Origin: Panax quinquefolius
Lineage: Eukaryota; Streptophyta; Magnoliopsida; Apiales; Araliaceae
Direction of reading: 5' to 3'
NCBI GenBank assembly: GCA_020205615.1
Contig: CM035165.1
Location: forward strand, 89,156,005 to 89,220,004
Length of the DNA: 64,000 nt
Within the stretch, counting starts at the first letter, position 1. The number at the start of each line of letters is the position of its first letter. The notes under the pieces are model-generated. The model worked only from the letters and a program-made list of their open reading frames with translations, was not told where the DNA came from and did no database searches. Below are positions 20,769 to 31,964 of the stretch, piece after piece. The translations under genes and the position numbers were made by a program.

Positions 20769-21380
20769 GAAGCGTTGTACGACAAAAAGTGCAGAACCCC
20801 ATTATGCTAGGATGAAGTTGGTGAACGTCAACTACTAGGGCCAGAATTGGTACAACAGACCGCCGAGATTGTCAAGGTGCTCAGGAAAAGATTAATAGCA
20901 GCTCAGGACAGACAGAAGAAATATGTCGATCAACATCGACAGAATCAAGAATTTCAATCTGGTAGCTTCGTTTTCTTGAAAGTATCTCCCTGGAAAAGCA
21001 AAAACAGATTTGGCAAGAAGAGAAAATTGAGCCCAAGGTTCATTGGACCCTTTGAAGTATTGAGGAGAATTGGTGAAGTCGCGTATGAGGTAGCCTTACC
21101 TTCGACATTAGGGCATATCTATAATGTTTTTCATGTTTCTGTGTTGCGACCGTATAAGCCCAATTACAAGCACGTTATAGAATATGAACCACTGTAATTT
21201 GAGGAAGACTTATCTTATGAAGAGGTTCTTGTTTAGACAATCGATAGGAAAGAACAAGTACTCAGAAAATAAAGTAATACCTTTTGTTAAGGTAATCTGG
21301 AGGAACCACAACGCTGAAGAAGCTACGTGGGAACTCGAAGAACAAATGATAAACAATTACCCTCATTTATTTGCTTGATA
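20769..21380 (+). pseudogene. Element 4: integrase C-terminus with chromodomain-like tail
   Basis: The sequence starts inside the 'EALYxKKCRTP' block of a Ty3/gypsy integrase (20771 on), showing that the CACTA element interrupted it. An open stretch from 20847 gives [19 protein letters not shown], then [21 protein letters not shown] and [12 protein letters not shown], with stop at 21195. An overlapping frame from 21184 carries the tail VIPFVKVIWRNHNAEEATW and YPHLFA, ending at 21378. The two parts differ by one frameshift and two stops near 21195-21235. This copy is better preserved than element 1. The 5' part of the element is not in the window. Confidence 0.88.
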
Positions 21381-21404
21381 TATGTGTAGCGATTCTGGGG
21401 ACAT

Positions 21405-21487
21405 GATCTTTGTAAGGGGGGAGAATGTAACGCGATGAATTAAGTGAATCGTGATTTTGGGGACAGAATCCTTTTAAGGAGGGAAAG
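21405..21487 (+). promoter_or_regulatory. Element 4: duplicated polypurine-tract region
   Basis: Two similar blocks occur in a row: gattctggggacatgatctt then gtaaggggggagaatgta (21391-21430), and gattttggggacagaatcc then ttttaaggagggaaagatgtg (21452-21490). Each ends in a purine run followed by TG. The LTR start may be TGTAACGCG at 21427 or TGTGACGAACG at 21488; I prefer 21488 because AT-rich LTR-like sequence follows it. Confidence 0.6.
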
Positions 21488-23162
21488 ATGTGACGAACGA
21501 GACTTTTGTAATTAACTTTAAATATTTATTGAATTAAATAAATATTTTGTTGATTTATTTTTTGAGTTAAATAAATATTTGATGAATTGTTGTAGATTAA
21601 TTTAATTAAATGTGCCACATTAATTAAATTAATGAGAAATTTTTTATTGTTCAAAGTTATAATTTATTTGGGATTATTAAATTAAATGAGTTATTAAATA
21701 ATTATAATGTTGTTCTAATTAATTTAATAATTAATTAGAGGATTACCGATTTGTCATAATTAATAAATGAGAATTTTAATTATGTCATAATTTTATTTAT
21801 TGAGTAATGTTGCCTTTAATTAAATTAAATTTAAATAATATTATTTGATTAATTAAAGTGTGACAAATAAACTATATAATAAACGAGTTAATTAAAATAA
21901 ATAGAAAATGGAACAAATAAGTAACAAAATAAACATAGCTTTAAGAACATGGGAGCAATTAAGGCTGTGATGCACTTAACCGCTACCCATGTTGCGCCAG
22001 TTAATGTTATACATATAATATATCAGACATTGTCAGTTCATTTACAAAACATATTACAGAGAGAAAAGAGAAAAAAAATTGAGAGTCAGTGAGATTGAAG
22101 AAGAAAAAATGGAGGATTAAAGAAGTTTCTACCATCTTTTATTAATCTAAACAGAGAAATTAAGGGTAATTCCTTTATCTCAAGTCTTAATTTACGTTCT
22201 TAAAAGGTCTTCATGAAAATCGATTTTTAACTCTCTGTAATTTAATTTTATAGATGATTGTTGAATATATGGTGTTGTATATGTTTATAACATGTTTTCT
22301 ATGACTTGTATGTAATTTAGAATAATCAAATCCATGAAATTTTGGTTAAAAAGGAAATTTTGAGTTTACAGTGACATATATATAATTTTGAAGTCAAAAG
22401 TAGAGTTTTGGTTGATGATTTGTTAAAATAATAGTTGTTTATGTTATTAGATGGTTATAATCTGTTATATTTTGGTTGAAAACGATTTTTGATATGAATT
22501 GATCATGAAATCATGTTTTACAAAAGGAGTTTTAGTTTTGCTATAAAATATACAAAAAGGCTAATTTTAGAACCAAAATTGAGGTCCAATTCATGTTATA
22601 ATCTGCAAATTGGTTTTAGATTGTGTTAATATGTTAAATTACGAAAAGAATGCAATTCGTATGGTTTAATTTGGTTAAGAAATGAAGATTTGGTGATTGA
22701 TTACGCTAAATGTGTTGAAAATGTGTAAAACAACAAAAACATGAATTTTAATCCTTTAAATTTGGTTGTTTTGGTTGTCTGTGATGTTAGAGTTATGTTA
22801 TGCATGCTGGATGATATTATTATTAAGTTTTTAGTTTCTGTAAGTGTTAAATTTTTATTTAGTTGGAGAAAATTGGGATGTTTGGGTTGAAATCAGAAAA
22901 TGGGGAAGCGAGTCTACAAGTTTTATCTGCGTCTGCATATTGCTTGGCTGGTATAAAAAGCGAAGCTAGTAGCTACGCTATTGAGTTTTAAGGGGATATG
23001 GCACGGTCTGTTGGTGCTGCGCCACGCTAAGGCTTAGAAGCGTAGCAATTGCGCCCTCCCTTGAGCAGAAACAATTTGTTTTCTTTATGTTTTGGTCCAT
23101 GATGTGTAGTTTTAACCTAGTCTAATGTTCTTGATAACGTGTCAAACCTGTAATAAGGTTTT
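21488..23162 (+). repeat. Element 4: 3' LTR (right end lost at D1 junction)
   Basis: It starts TGTGACGAACGAG after a purine tract. It holds an AT-rich first part and a promoter-like region near 22010-22110 (tatataata, then gagagaaaagagaaaaaa), as in other chromovirus LTRs. Similarity to the D1 LTR begins abruptly near 23163. No second copy is in the window, so its true end is unknown. Confidence 0.6.
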
Positions 23163-24320
23163 ACAACAGACTCATCAGATTGGTCATGCTAAGCTCTTTT
23201 TCTCCTTGTGATCTTTCGTTCACATATCATCAATGGTCTGACCCATGCTTAATCTTCTTTGTCTATTCTATATAGGTTGGCCAATATCTTTGTTATAAAC
23301 CTCATCAGTTCCTGCTTCTAATCTGGAAATCCTTACGATCATAGGCACACCCAAGATAGTCATCTTGTTTATCTTGACAGCCACTTCATTGTTGACTGCC
23401 TTTAGTCAGTCACATTATCTGAAGTCTTCTTATTATTACTTGTGGAAGACTTCCCTTAAATGGCTTCACTACTCAATCAAGATGCTGATTGAATTGGTGC
23501 TTCGATCTTCTTATTTTCTTGTAAGCCATTAGGTGAATGCTCTTAGGCTTTCTTCAGGTAGATTGCATCTTTTACCATTATAACCAGAGGCTTCATTCTT
23601 TGGATGCATTGGGAGTGCTCATGAGAATCGTGTTAACACTACGATTCTTATTTGGCTTTATGAGCACTGATAGGCTTTGTCGAAGACTTTGTTCTGCAGA
23701 CTACGATCTAGTTTTAGTTCTGCAGACACTACGACTCCGAGAGTAGATTGCACATCAGACTATGATTTCTGCCTTTACACTTGTTGTTCTTGTCTGATTT
23801 AGCTCGACTACGATTTCTGCCTCTGATATGATTCGTAGACTCTACGACTTTAAGTTTGGTCTACAATTCTTGACTTGTCTTGGCAGGTGCTTGAATCAAC
23901 TCTACGATTCTGTCTTGGCTTCTGCAGTCCCTTTGCTGGCTCGACAGACTATGATTCTGCCTTGATAGTCTCCGAATTCTTTCTCTCTTATGGCAGACTT
24001 CGAAGATTGGTGCAGTACTCGAAGATCAGGCAAGCCTATCTATTACATCATATAAGATCAACCTAACAAGCTTGATTTTTCTATATTTATTCCTTGTACA
24101 TCATATTCTTTTTAAGAACTTTACACAAGCTGTTTTGTTCATGTAGAATCAACGTAACATATTTGATCATTTCAGTCTGAGTCCTTGTATATATATTCCT
24201 GTTGTCTATTCAAGGACTTTACAACTTATTTCAATATAGACATATTTTCATATTCATTCATTAAGATCATAATCAAATCTTATATAAATAGGAATATAAT
24301 TCACATGCTTATTCCTAACA
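23163..24320 (-). repeat. Element D1: 3' LTR (truncated)
   Basis: It matches 42060-43214 and, more loosely, 58640-59924. On the minus strand it starts TGTTAGGAATAAG at 24320, next to a polypurine tract. Only the first 1.16 kb of a 2.79 kb LTR remains; the part matching 40427-42055 is missing. It is rich in imperfect repeats of ctacgattct. A plus-strand word tatataaatagg near 24282 resembles a TATA box but lies antisense to the element. Confidence 0.88.
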
Positions 24321-24338
24321 ATCCCCCCTATTTGATTA
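24321..24338 (-). promoter_or_regulatory. Element D1: polypurine tract
   Basis: On the minus strand this reads CAAATAGGGGGGAT directly before the LTR start TTGTTAGG. D2 has AATAGGGGGAGAT at the same place (59925-59938). Confidence 0.88.
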
Positions 24339-24662
24339 TGACAAAAACAATAAGTGCATATATATGTATGAGATGAATGAATCTTACGATACAGTGAGCT
24401 ACTGTATTGCTAGAGCAGGTAATATGATTGATATATTAAAAACATTTCATTAAAGCTGAATAATAAACTTAAATTCTGGATCCAGTGTTAACTATTACAT
24501 ATAGAGATGTACCTTCTTCATGTGTGTCTCCTGGATCCCTTCTGTTGTTGCTACTCATCTTCTTGATCTTCTTGCTCCTACTCCCCCTGGGATGGTGACT
24601 TCATTTCTTCTTGATCTTCAGGTTCCTGCTCCCCCTGAGATGCATTCTCCATTTCATCATCT

Positions 24663-25553
24663 TCATGATGCTCTGACCCAGATGCATGCTTTTTTTCTTT
24701 GTTTTCTGCTTTGCTCTTTAGATTTTGCTTTGGCTCCCCTCTCAGATGATGGTGCACTTGCTGCTATGTTGACCTGCTTTTTCATTTTCTTCTTCTTCTT
24801 CTTCTTCTTCTTCTTCTTCTTCTTCTTCTTCTTTGCTTCAACCTTCAATCTTATCTCCTTGTTCTTTCTTGAATACCTCTTTTTCTCTCCATTTTTGTCA
24901 TAAATCATTTGGGTAAGTTGTTGGACATTTGTCATAAGCTGCTTTGTCAGATAGGATGTGTTGTTAACTTCAATCTTGAGTTCTTGTTGACTTAGCTCCA
25001 ACTTTAGAGAGAGAGATTGCTTTAAGAAGTCAATCTTATCAGAGAGGGACAAGATTTGATCTGTATTGTCCTTCTGAACTTGCAGAGCTTCTTCCTTTTG
25101 ATCATTAATGAACTTCAAATAGATTTGATCTCTCTCTCTCTTTGATTTTGAGAGATATATCTGATATTGTGGCTTGGAGTCTGTTTTGAAGCACACTATC
25201 TCTTTCTTCTGACAACACCTTTGCTTCTTCGGTAATGAGAGATATCTTCTCAACCAACTCGTCAGAGTTCTTCATTAACTCTTGTTGCTTAGGAGTTTGG
25301 TTATTGGTTGAGCAGACTTCTGCTAAACACCAGATTAGACTCCATGATTCTCATTCTTGGACAAATTTTCAAATGTAGTGAGAATCTGATAGATCGTTAA
25401 GTGCCAATCACTATTGGAGGATGAAGGAATATCAGACAATTGTGCTTGGACAAAGTAGAGCTTCTCAAATTGAGCTTGATCATCTTCAATGCTAGAGTGA
25501 AGGGACTCTACGATCATAAACTTGGGTATACTCCTTCTGCCATCTGAACCTAC
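24663..25553 (-). pseudogene. Element D1: env-like ORF, C-terminal part (split by element 3)
   Basis: From the insertion point at 25553 the frame reads VGSDGRRSIPKFMIVESLHSS and DIPSSSNSDW … TFENLSKNENHGV (stop at 25335), then in another frame a coiled coil (QILSLSDKIDFLKQSLSLKLELSQQELKIEV) and TKQLMTNVQQLTQMIYD. It ends in a very basic tail with an unbroken lysine run coded by a CTT/AAG microsatellite (24786-24833), stopping at 24663. The same order occurs in D2 (60199-61090). Its place next to the 3' LTR is where SIRE-type copia elements carry their env-like ORF. Membrane segments are not evident, so an envelope role is not supported by this sequence. Confidence 0.7.
24786..24833. repeat. 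(CTT/AAG)n microsatellite inside D1 coding sequence
   Basis: About sixteen uninterrupted trinucleotides code for polylysine on the minus strand and polyphenylalanine on the plus strand. D2 has only mixed KR/KKSKR codons at the matching place (60355-60420). Confidence 0.92.
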
Positions 25554-26539
25554 TGTGATGCCCCCAAAACAGGTATACATCACCCATCATGAGTCGCCAA
25601 ATACATGGTACATAAATTCAAATACAACTTAATTATACAACAGTCGTGTAAAATACGACAAAACATAGCTGAGAGTTTAAACAAGAATATTGTCATCTAG
25701 ACAATATCCACACTCAATGGTGTCCTCATTACAATTATTATCACATTATCCGTAGAATAGTGAGGACTACTAAAGCCATTTATCCTGGACCATCACTCCA
25801 TTCCCCGACTCGTCCCAGCTATATTTTCATTTCCTGAAGAGAACAATGAAAGAAAGGGTGAGCTCAACTAGCCCAGTAAGAAATATTATGACTAAGATAA
25901 TGCAGAATAAATTATCCTTAGTCTTCAATAGTATAACAACTGACAGAATACAATAGACAACAAGTTTTAAATTAACAACTATAGCGAAAATAAGCAATCC
26001 ATTAGAAGAGTCAAGTAGAGCATAAAATCTACTATCTTCTATGATTTAATAAGTTTTTCATCAACTTTATCGCTGAGACTCAGCTTAATAAATAAACCAC
26101 ATCATCGAATTATCCATGTACCATGGCAAAGGATATTCATGTAATCATCAATGGTCATGATTATACCGAATAATCCCTGGTCATAATCATACCAACAACT
26201 GTCCATCAATGAACTACAGGCCAATGAGGACTTTTACCACATCATTCGTTACATTACGATCATGATTATACCAAATAATCTCTGGTCATAATCATACCAA
26301 GTCCATCTATGCACGTAAGCCAAAGATGACTTTCATCACAATATAAACATGAGGATGATGACAATGACATAATAATTCAATAAAACAAGTTCAAGGATAA
26401 ATTTTAAAGATTTATAATTTAATTTATTCGAGAAATCAATAACGCGTCAAATTGTCAACATGATCTTTGCTTTGTGGAGTAAAATTCAAGAATAATATTC
26501 ATGTACCAAAAATAATTTGGACAGAAAAGAAATATATTT

Positions 26540-26622
26540 TTCGGGTAAATAGTACCCCGTGAATAGTACTTCGGGAATAGTACCTCGTGAATAGTACCCC
26601 AACATGAAAAGTGTCCCGAATA
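26540..26622. repeat. Short tandem repeats, (gtgaatagtacc)n class, left block
   Basis: Units of 12-19 bases built on gaatagtaccccg and gaatagtacttcg. The array continues after the hAT element at 27698-27835, where gaatagtaatcg and gaatagtaactcg units occur. Corresponding blocks are at 33160-33395 and 45065-45205. Confidence 0.85.
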
Positions 26623-26630
26623 CCCGAGTG

Positions 26631-27689
26631 TAGGTGTGAGCATTAGGTTATAACGAACCGAATAAGCTATTCGGTTATAATCGAAAACCAAATTATTGAT
26701 AATTTCACTATCCGAAATACTAACCGAAATTTAGAACTAACCGAATACCGAATTGTATATTTCGATATTCGGGTAATAACCAAATTTGAGAGAAAAAACC
26801 CACCACCACCAGCCAAATAAAACCCAGCCCACATGAAAGCCCAAATAGCAATAAACAAATAATTAGCAATAAGCAGCCCAAAGGCCCCAAATAATTACAG
26901 CCCAAATAATTACAGCAATAGCAAATTACCAATAAGCAACCCAATATCAGTAACAGCAGTTCAGCAAACAAAACAAAATAAACAAAAAATAAACATCACC
27001 GGCAAACAAACAAACACCCTTTCCCCATCACACGAAAACAAACAATCACCCTTTCCGACCCCATCCCCATCACCGGCAAAAAAATAGAAAATAAACAGAC
27101 AAACGAAAACAAAGCAATCACCCTTTCCGGCAAACGAAAAATAGGCGACGAGCAATCACCGGTCGACGAGCCGCACCAGACAAGATGACCGAAATCTCTT
27201 CGAATGACCGGACTTGTAGCAGTCGGTCGGTATGGAAGTGGGTCTAATAGAGATCTGACTATTTTCGTTTGTTTGATCTGACTTGTAGCAATCACCCTTT
27301 TGTTTGTCTGTTTATTTTCAAGATCTGACTTTTGAGAGTGATGACATGGGAGACGGAGAGAGTAGACAGATAGAGTTCTCTATACAAAACAGATAAGAGA
27401 TAAGACAGACAGAGAGAATAGACAGAGAGTAGAAATCGAGATCAGATCTAGGTTGAGACTGAGAGTCTGAGATAAGAGATAAGACAGACGGAGAGAGTAA
27501 GATAAGGCTTATTTGGTATTCGGGTAAACCGAATAATACAAAAATGAAATCCGAAAAAGTAACCGTAAATCAAAAAAAAATTCGGATATAACCGAATTAT
27601 AAAAAATACCCGAATTATTAAGAAATTTCGGTTAAATTATTTCGGTTTGATTCGGTTATTTGGTTATACCCATTTTTTGCTCAGTCCTA
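26631..27689. mobile_element. Non-autonomous hAT transposon, 1,059 bp, TSD CCCGAGTG
   Basis: The intact LTR copy reads gaatacccgagtgaatgat (33236-33254). Here the same site is opened, with cccgagtg repeated on both sides (26623-26630 and 27690-27697), an 8-bp duplication typical of hAT. The ends are imperfect inverted repeats: TAGGTGTGAGCA on the left against TAGGACTGAGCA read from the right. Subterminal aaccgaat/attcggtt words recur at both ends. The interior has no transposase and no zinc-finger BED or hAT dimerisation motif. It carries purine-rich repeats (agataagagataagacagac at about 27399 and 27473) and caatcaccctttcc repeats (27040-27140). Confidence 0.93.
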
Positions 27690-27989
27690 CCCGAGTGAAT
27701 GATACTAGAGTGAATAGTAACCTGTGAATAGTAACTCGTGAATAGTACTTCGGCACAAAAAGTGCCCCGAATACCCGAGTGAATAATACTAGAGTGAATA
27801 GTAATCGGGTGAATAGTAACTTGTAAAAGAAAAAATACCAAAGAAAATGATATTTCATGACGAGTACAAAAGAAATGATATCTCATACAAGTATAATAGA
27901 ATATACGAAACTGCAAATGGATTTTCACCCGCCATGTGGTAATCCACGTAGACAGATCATTTCCACAATTTAATAAAGAATGAATACGA

Positions 27990-28335
27990 AAGATCATTCA
28001 CCATGCATGCGGTAATCCACATAGACAAGTTATTCCAATAGAATTATAAAGAATGGAACCAGGTCATGCGTAATCTGCACAGACAGGATATTCCAACAAA
28101 ATAATAAAGAACGGAACTAGGTCATGTGTAATCCGCATAGATAGGATATTCCAACAGAATAATAAAGAATGGAATAACAACAGAATTCAGCAGGCATGCG
28201 ATAGACCGCACAGACAGGTTATTCCAATAGAATAATAAAGAATGGAATAACATAAGAATATCACCATGTATGCGGTACTTCGCATAGACTGATTATTCCA
28301 ACATAATAATAAATAATGGAATAAAAACCCTTACG
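27990..28335. repeat. Tandem array of about 60-80 bp units in element 3 3' LTR
   Basis: Units share ccaacagaataataaagaa and atgcggta- or atccgcacagac-type parts. About five copies are present. The homologous array in the 5' LTR is at 33575-33900. Confidence 0.82.
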
Positions 28336-28519
28336 AGTATTGAAAGAAAATAACTCTCTTCATGAATACGAAAGAATAATACCCCTTACCTCAAAAGAAG
28401 ACTGGATACTGGAATAGTGAGGTAGCAGACTTCTCTTCTTCTTTCTATCTATAATTTCTCTCTATAATAATTGCTCTATAGCTTTAGTGAATTGGTGAGA
28501 AATGAAGGAAGAATGCGCT

Positions 28520-28529
28520 TCTATTTATA
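28520..28529 (-). promoter_or_regulatory. Element 3 3' LTR: TATA box
   Basis: The minus strand reads TATAAATAGA. It is at the same relative place as in the 5' LTR (34091-34100). Confidence 0.75.
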
Positions 28530-29697
28530 GAAAAAATATAGTTTCGATAATTGCATGTTTTGGGGCTCAGAATATTACAGTATAATACCTTCCTCTTTTT
28601 CTTCATTTTTAATTTAGTCCTGCAAGTATTATAAAATTTGCAACACCTCCCCTAATAGTAAATAATGTGAATCAATAGTAAATCATGTGAATCAATAGTT
28701 CTAGACATGCAAAAAAATGAATTACAATATAGTACCTCCATCTATACCTCCATTTTTAACTTAGTCATACAAGTATTATCAATCTTTCATCAACTCCCCT
28801 AATAGTACAAGAATGTGAATCAATAGTACACACATGTGAATAAATAGTTATAATCATATGAATCAATAGCAATTAATTGCTCATTTATCCGGTTAATTAC
28901 CCGATTGGTCAATATAACCTCCACACATAAATTATTATCGAAATAAATGTCAATTTTCACTAACACTAATAATTCCAACACAATGAAACTATCAATTTCA
29001 TCTTTAATCAACACGAACTTATTCATCATTAATATTATAATTCATAATATTTAATAACCAGGTTGTTCCCAGGAAAGAGGGGGCTTTTCGATAAGGATTT
29101 CTCCTTATTGGCGCGCAATTAGGTGACTAAACCTCTCCTTGACAGAACTTCTAGACATTGTCAATATTGCAAATAATAATATGAATAACTTTTCCATCTC
29201 AATTATTGATTTAATAATATAACATATTATATAGATGATACTGTGATAATAATTGAATCAATAATATGAGAGGTATGATGCAGCAATTACTGTAGCAATA
29301 ATTGAGTTTAACTAAGTGATTTCTTATGTAAGCATCAATAATCAATACCGTGTGCTACTATACAACCACACGTATTACTGTACTTTTACTACCGGGTAGT
29401 TCAACAGTTTTAACGGTAACACTTTTGCCGTTATTTTTATAAAAGATAATTTCTTCATTTTCTAACTACTGAAAATACTTCCGTTATTGGGTCCACCAAT
29501 GATGTCTTGGTTATGCGAATATTCCCTGTTAAAAAGAATATTCCCCGACCAATCAAATATTATATAACAACTTGCATACTTTGCAAAATTTATAAATACT
29601 ACCCACAACTATAACATTATCTCAAATCCACACCATAACATTCAAAAAAATATTTAGAGAAAATTAAATCTTTTTTCATAAAATTTGGGGTCTTACA

Positions 29698-29715
29698 ATC
29701 TCTCCTCCTTATGAA
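29698..29715 (-). promoter_or_regulatory. Element 3: polypurine tract
   Basis: The minus strand reads CATAAGGAGGAGAGAT directly before the LTR start TGTAAGACC. It differs by a few bases from the tract of element 2. Confidence 0.88.
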
Positions 29716-29729
29716 ATTTCGCCCTTGAA

Positions 29730-30240
29730 ATTTACGTACGTACCTGGTATGCCGAATAGGTGAGGATACATTGACTTCACTTCAAATTCTAACTCTTGAG
29801 GTATAACCTTTGAGTGTCGAATATAATCCTTCTTATCCAAGATTTTAACACGTATCTCCTAATACGTTAAATCTTCTGTTATCTCGTCTAATTCCAATTC
29901 AATAATGTGGTTCAGGTCGTCCATATATTTACGTAACATCGATACGTGAAAAAAAATGTTATGAACACACGACATACTTGGCGGTAAAACGAGTCTATAG
30001 GCCACAGTTCCTACTCGATCAAGTATTTCAAATGGGCCAATTAAATCGAGGGTTGAGATTTCCTCTCTTCGTCGATTCTTGCTTCTAGAATAAAGCCCTC
30101 TTGAACCTTCTTCTTCACATTCATCAGATTCGGGTGTGTAGCTTGAGCGGCTTTAACTTTATCGATTAAAGTCGATTCTACTCGTATAGTCGTTATCTTC
30201 ACGTGGGTCCCTAGAGTCTTTAACTCTATCTTCATCATTT
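29730..30240 (-). pseudogene. Element 3: integrase spacer and C-terminal remnant
   Basis: The frame 30041-30238 reads TLIDKVKAAQATHPNLMNVKKK and EGFILEARIDEERKSQPSI, the linker between RNase H and the integrase zinc region in chromoviruses. It runs, with frame changes, straight into the C-terminal block (relatives of VAYRL, VHNVFxVS and the SRYPHLF-type end) at about 30030-29740. As in element 2, the catalytic core is deleted. Confidence 0.75.
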
Positions 30241-30289
30241 ATAAGTTATACGAAATGGGTTTTTGTGTTAACAACATCGCACTCGTAAA

Positions 30290-30590
30290 CACATACGATC
30301 TTCTACTCAACGCGTCAGCTACCACATTTGCTTTCCCACGATGGTATTGAATGATACGATCGTAATCTTCAACAGCTCAAGCCAACGTCTTTGGCGCATT
30401 ATACGTTCATTTTGGTTGAAGAAATATTTAAGGGTTTTAGAAATGGGTTTTGTACTGGGGTCAATACAAAATTTGATTTCACGCTCTAGGAGTAGGCTAA
30501 GAAGTCTTAAAGAATACGTCAGGAAATTTATTAACAATAGAAATATCATTCAAAACTGTGATTCTCATCCAAGACTTGGATAACACATGT
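30290..30590 (-). pseudogene. Element 3: fused RT-start / RNase H-tail remnant
   Basis: The frame at 30319-30549 reads LLEREIKFCIDPSTKPISKT, the lead-in of reverse transcriptase, then within about 12 codons NERIMRQRRWLELLK, the end of RNase H. The palm and fingers with the YxDD box are gone. The tail continues, in a shifted frame, to a VVADALSRR-like end near 30300. The join is the same as in element 2. Confidence 0.8.
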
Positions 30591-30743
30591 AATGAAGGTT
30601 TCTCCTAACAGAGTTTCAATTGATAAGTCAAAGTCTAATCTCTCCGGAGTCAAATTTAAACGTTGAGCGTAAGTAAGAGAGATAAAAGAATTGGTAGAAC
30701 CGGTATCTAAAAAGGTATAGACTTCGCAAGAATTTATAATTAA
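30591..30743 (-). pseudogene. Element 3: protease N-terminal fragment, Asp retained
   Basis: After the UAG at 30744 the frame reads LIINSCEVYTFLDTGSTNSF, with the catalytic aspartate intact (30705-30707). It continues AQRLNLTPERLDFDLSIETLLGETF before a deletion near 30590 that removes the DVIxGxDWL block still present in element 2. About 50 residues remain of roughly 100 expected, so the enzyme would be inactive. Confidence 0.82.
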
Positions 30744-31964
30744 CTAACCCGTGCTAACTTCGTTCAGGTTACTCGGTTTTTGAGAAGTCATGAAAAACGC
30801 TCTCCCTGAAACCACCGACTTTGTTTTGTCCTTATCCGCCTTTGGTGCCACCGTCTCAGCTGGACTTGACTTTGGTGCACGACAAAATCGGGCTAGGTGA
30901 CCTTCTTTTCCATAATTGTAACATGCTTTGGACTGCATCGTGCAGCTTGGACAGATATGTCCCTCCCCTCCGCATTTGAAGCATACGACTGACGGTCGTT
31001 CTCCTTCCTTAACAGGTGTTGGTGATGTTGTCTTTCCATCATTATTGAACCTTCTCTTCTTGAAATTTCGACTTCTATTATCTTGGTCATGATTACCACC
31101 GAAGTGGTTACCATTCTTGGCGTGATAATTTCTCCCATAATGGTTATCAATGTTCTGATGGCCGTTGCCCCCGGTACGATTATTATCGTGTTGTTGGTCG
31201 TTGCCTTTTGGTTGTGCTGACTCATTATCACGCTACAATAACTGAGCCCTATTCAAAACATCTGAATATAAACAAAGTTTGTGAGAAATGAGGTATTGAC
31301 GTATTTTGGGTTTCAAACCTCTTAGAAACATTCGCGTCATTCGCTCCTCATTATCGACCAAATGGGATGCAAACTGGGATAACTCGGCAAACTTAGCCTC
31401 GTACTGCGACACGGTCATATTGTTTTGCTCCAACTTGATAAACTCCACCTCCTTCATGTGACGAATACTTTCGGGAAAGTACTTGTCGTTGAACAGCTCT
31501 TGGAACTTCTCCGAAGACATCTTAAGTGCATTAGGCTGGGTATGTTTTACAGATTCCCACCAGTAATCTGCCTCTTCACGCAACATTAAGGTGGCGAAGA
31601 GAACCTTTTGCTCCTCGGAGCATCCCAAGACATCAAATATCTTGGTGATCTACTTTAACCACGTCTCCGCCTTAAGTGGTTCTGGCTTTCCTAAAAACTC
31701 CAACGGTCCCAACTCCTTGAACTGCTTAGCAGTGACCAGCCGTGGGTTGTCATTGTTTCCACCTGCATTTTGAACAGGAGACTCTCTCGCCTGATGTTGT
31801 ATGAATTGCATAAAGCCTCTGATCATCCCATCGTTCATCATTTGATCGGTGCTGTTTACCTGAGGATTATTGTCTTCCTGTTACACATTATCCTGGGTAT
31901 TGATCGTTGGTGACTCAACGGTCTCATGTGCTTCATTGCTGATCTCAACATTTTCAGATGTCAT
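30744..31964 (-). pseudogene. Element 3: gag with two zinc knuckles
   Basis: The ATG at 31964 opens MTSENVEISNEAHETVESP. In order come FIQHQARESPVQNAGGNND, EFLGKPEPLKAETWLK, an in-frame TAG at about 31649, and the Retrotrans_gag core at 31233-31628 (GCSEEQKVLFATLMLREEAD, YFPESIRHMKEVEFIKLEQ, MFLRGLKPKIRQYL). After a frame change at about 31230 comes a basic linker, then two zinc knuckles: CFKCGGEGHICPSC (intact C-x2-C-x4-H-x4-C) and CYNYGKEGHLARFC, whose second cysteine is tyrosine (30912-30914). It ends SNLNEVSTG and UAG at 30744. It is the best-preserved gag in the window. Confidence 0.88.

Larger units (their letters stand above)
25554..29697 (-). repeat. Element 3: 3' LTR, carrying a hAT insertion
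   Basis: On the minus strand it runs from TGTAAGACCCC (29697) to GGGGGCATCACA (25554). Without the hAT element and its duplicated 8 bases it is about 3.08 kb, close to the 5' LTR at 32152-35274. It has the gtgaatagtac-type short tandem repeats (26540-26622, 27698-27835), the 60 bp-class array (27990-28330) and a TATA box (28520-28529). Flank cctac (25549-25553) pairs with catac (35275-35279) as a one-mismatch 5-bp target duplication. Confidence 0.92.

Noticed and set aside
24282..24293. Plus-strand TATA-like word in the D1 LTR as a promoter
   Set aside because: It is antisense to the element and not kept in D2 (tatattaaatagg); probably chance in AT-rich DNA.
24520..24903. 127-codon plus-strand ORF with a phenylalanine run
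   Set aside because: It is antisense to the D1 coiled-coil tail; the F run is the CTT microsatellite. No independent similarity.
26961..27295. Cys/Phe-rich minus-strand ORFs in the hAT interior
   Set aside because: They come from purine/pyrimidine-skewed repeats; no transposase or known domain.
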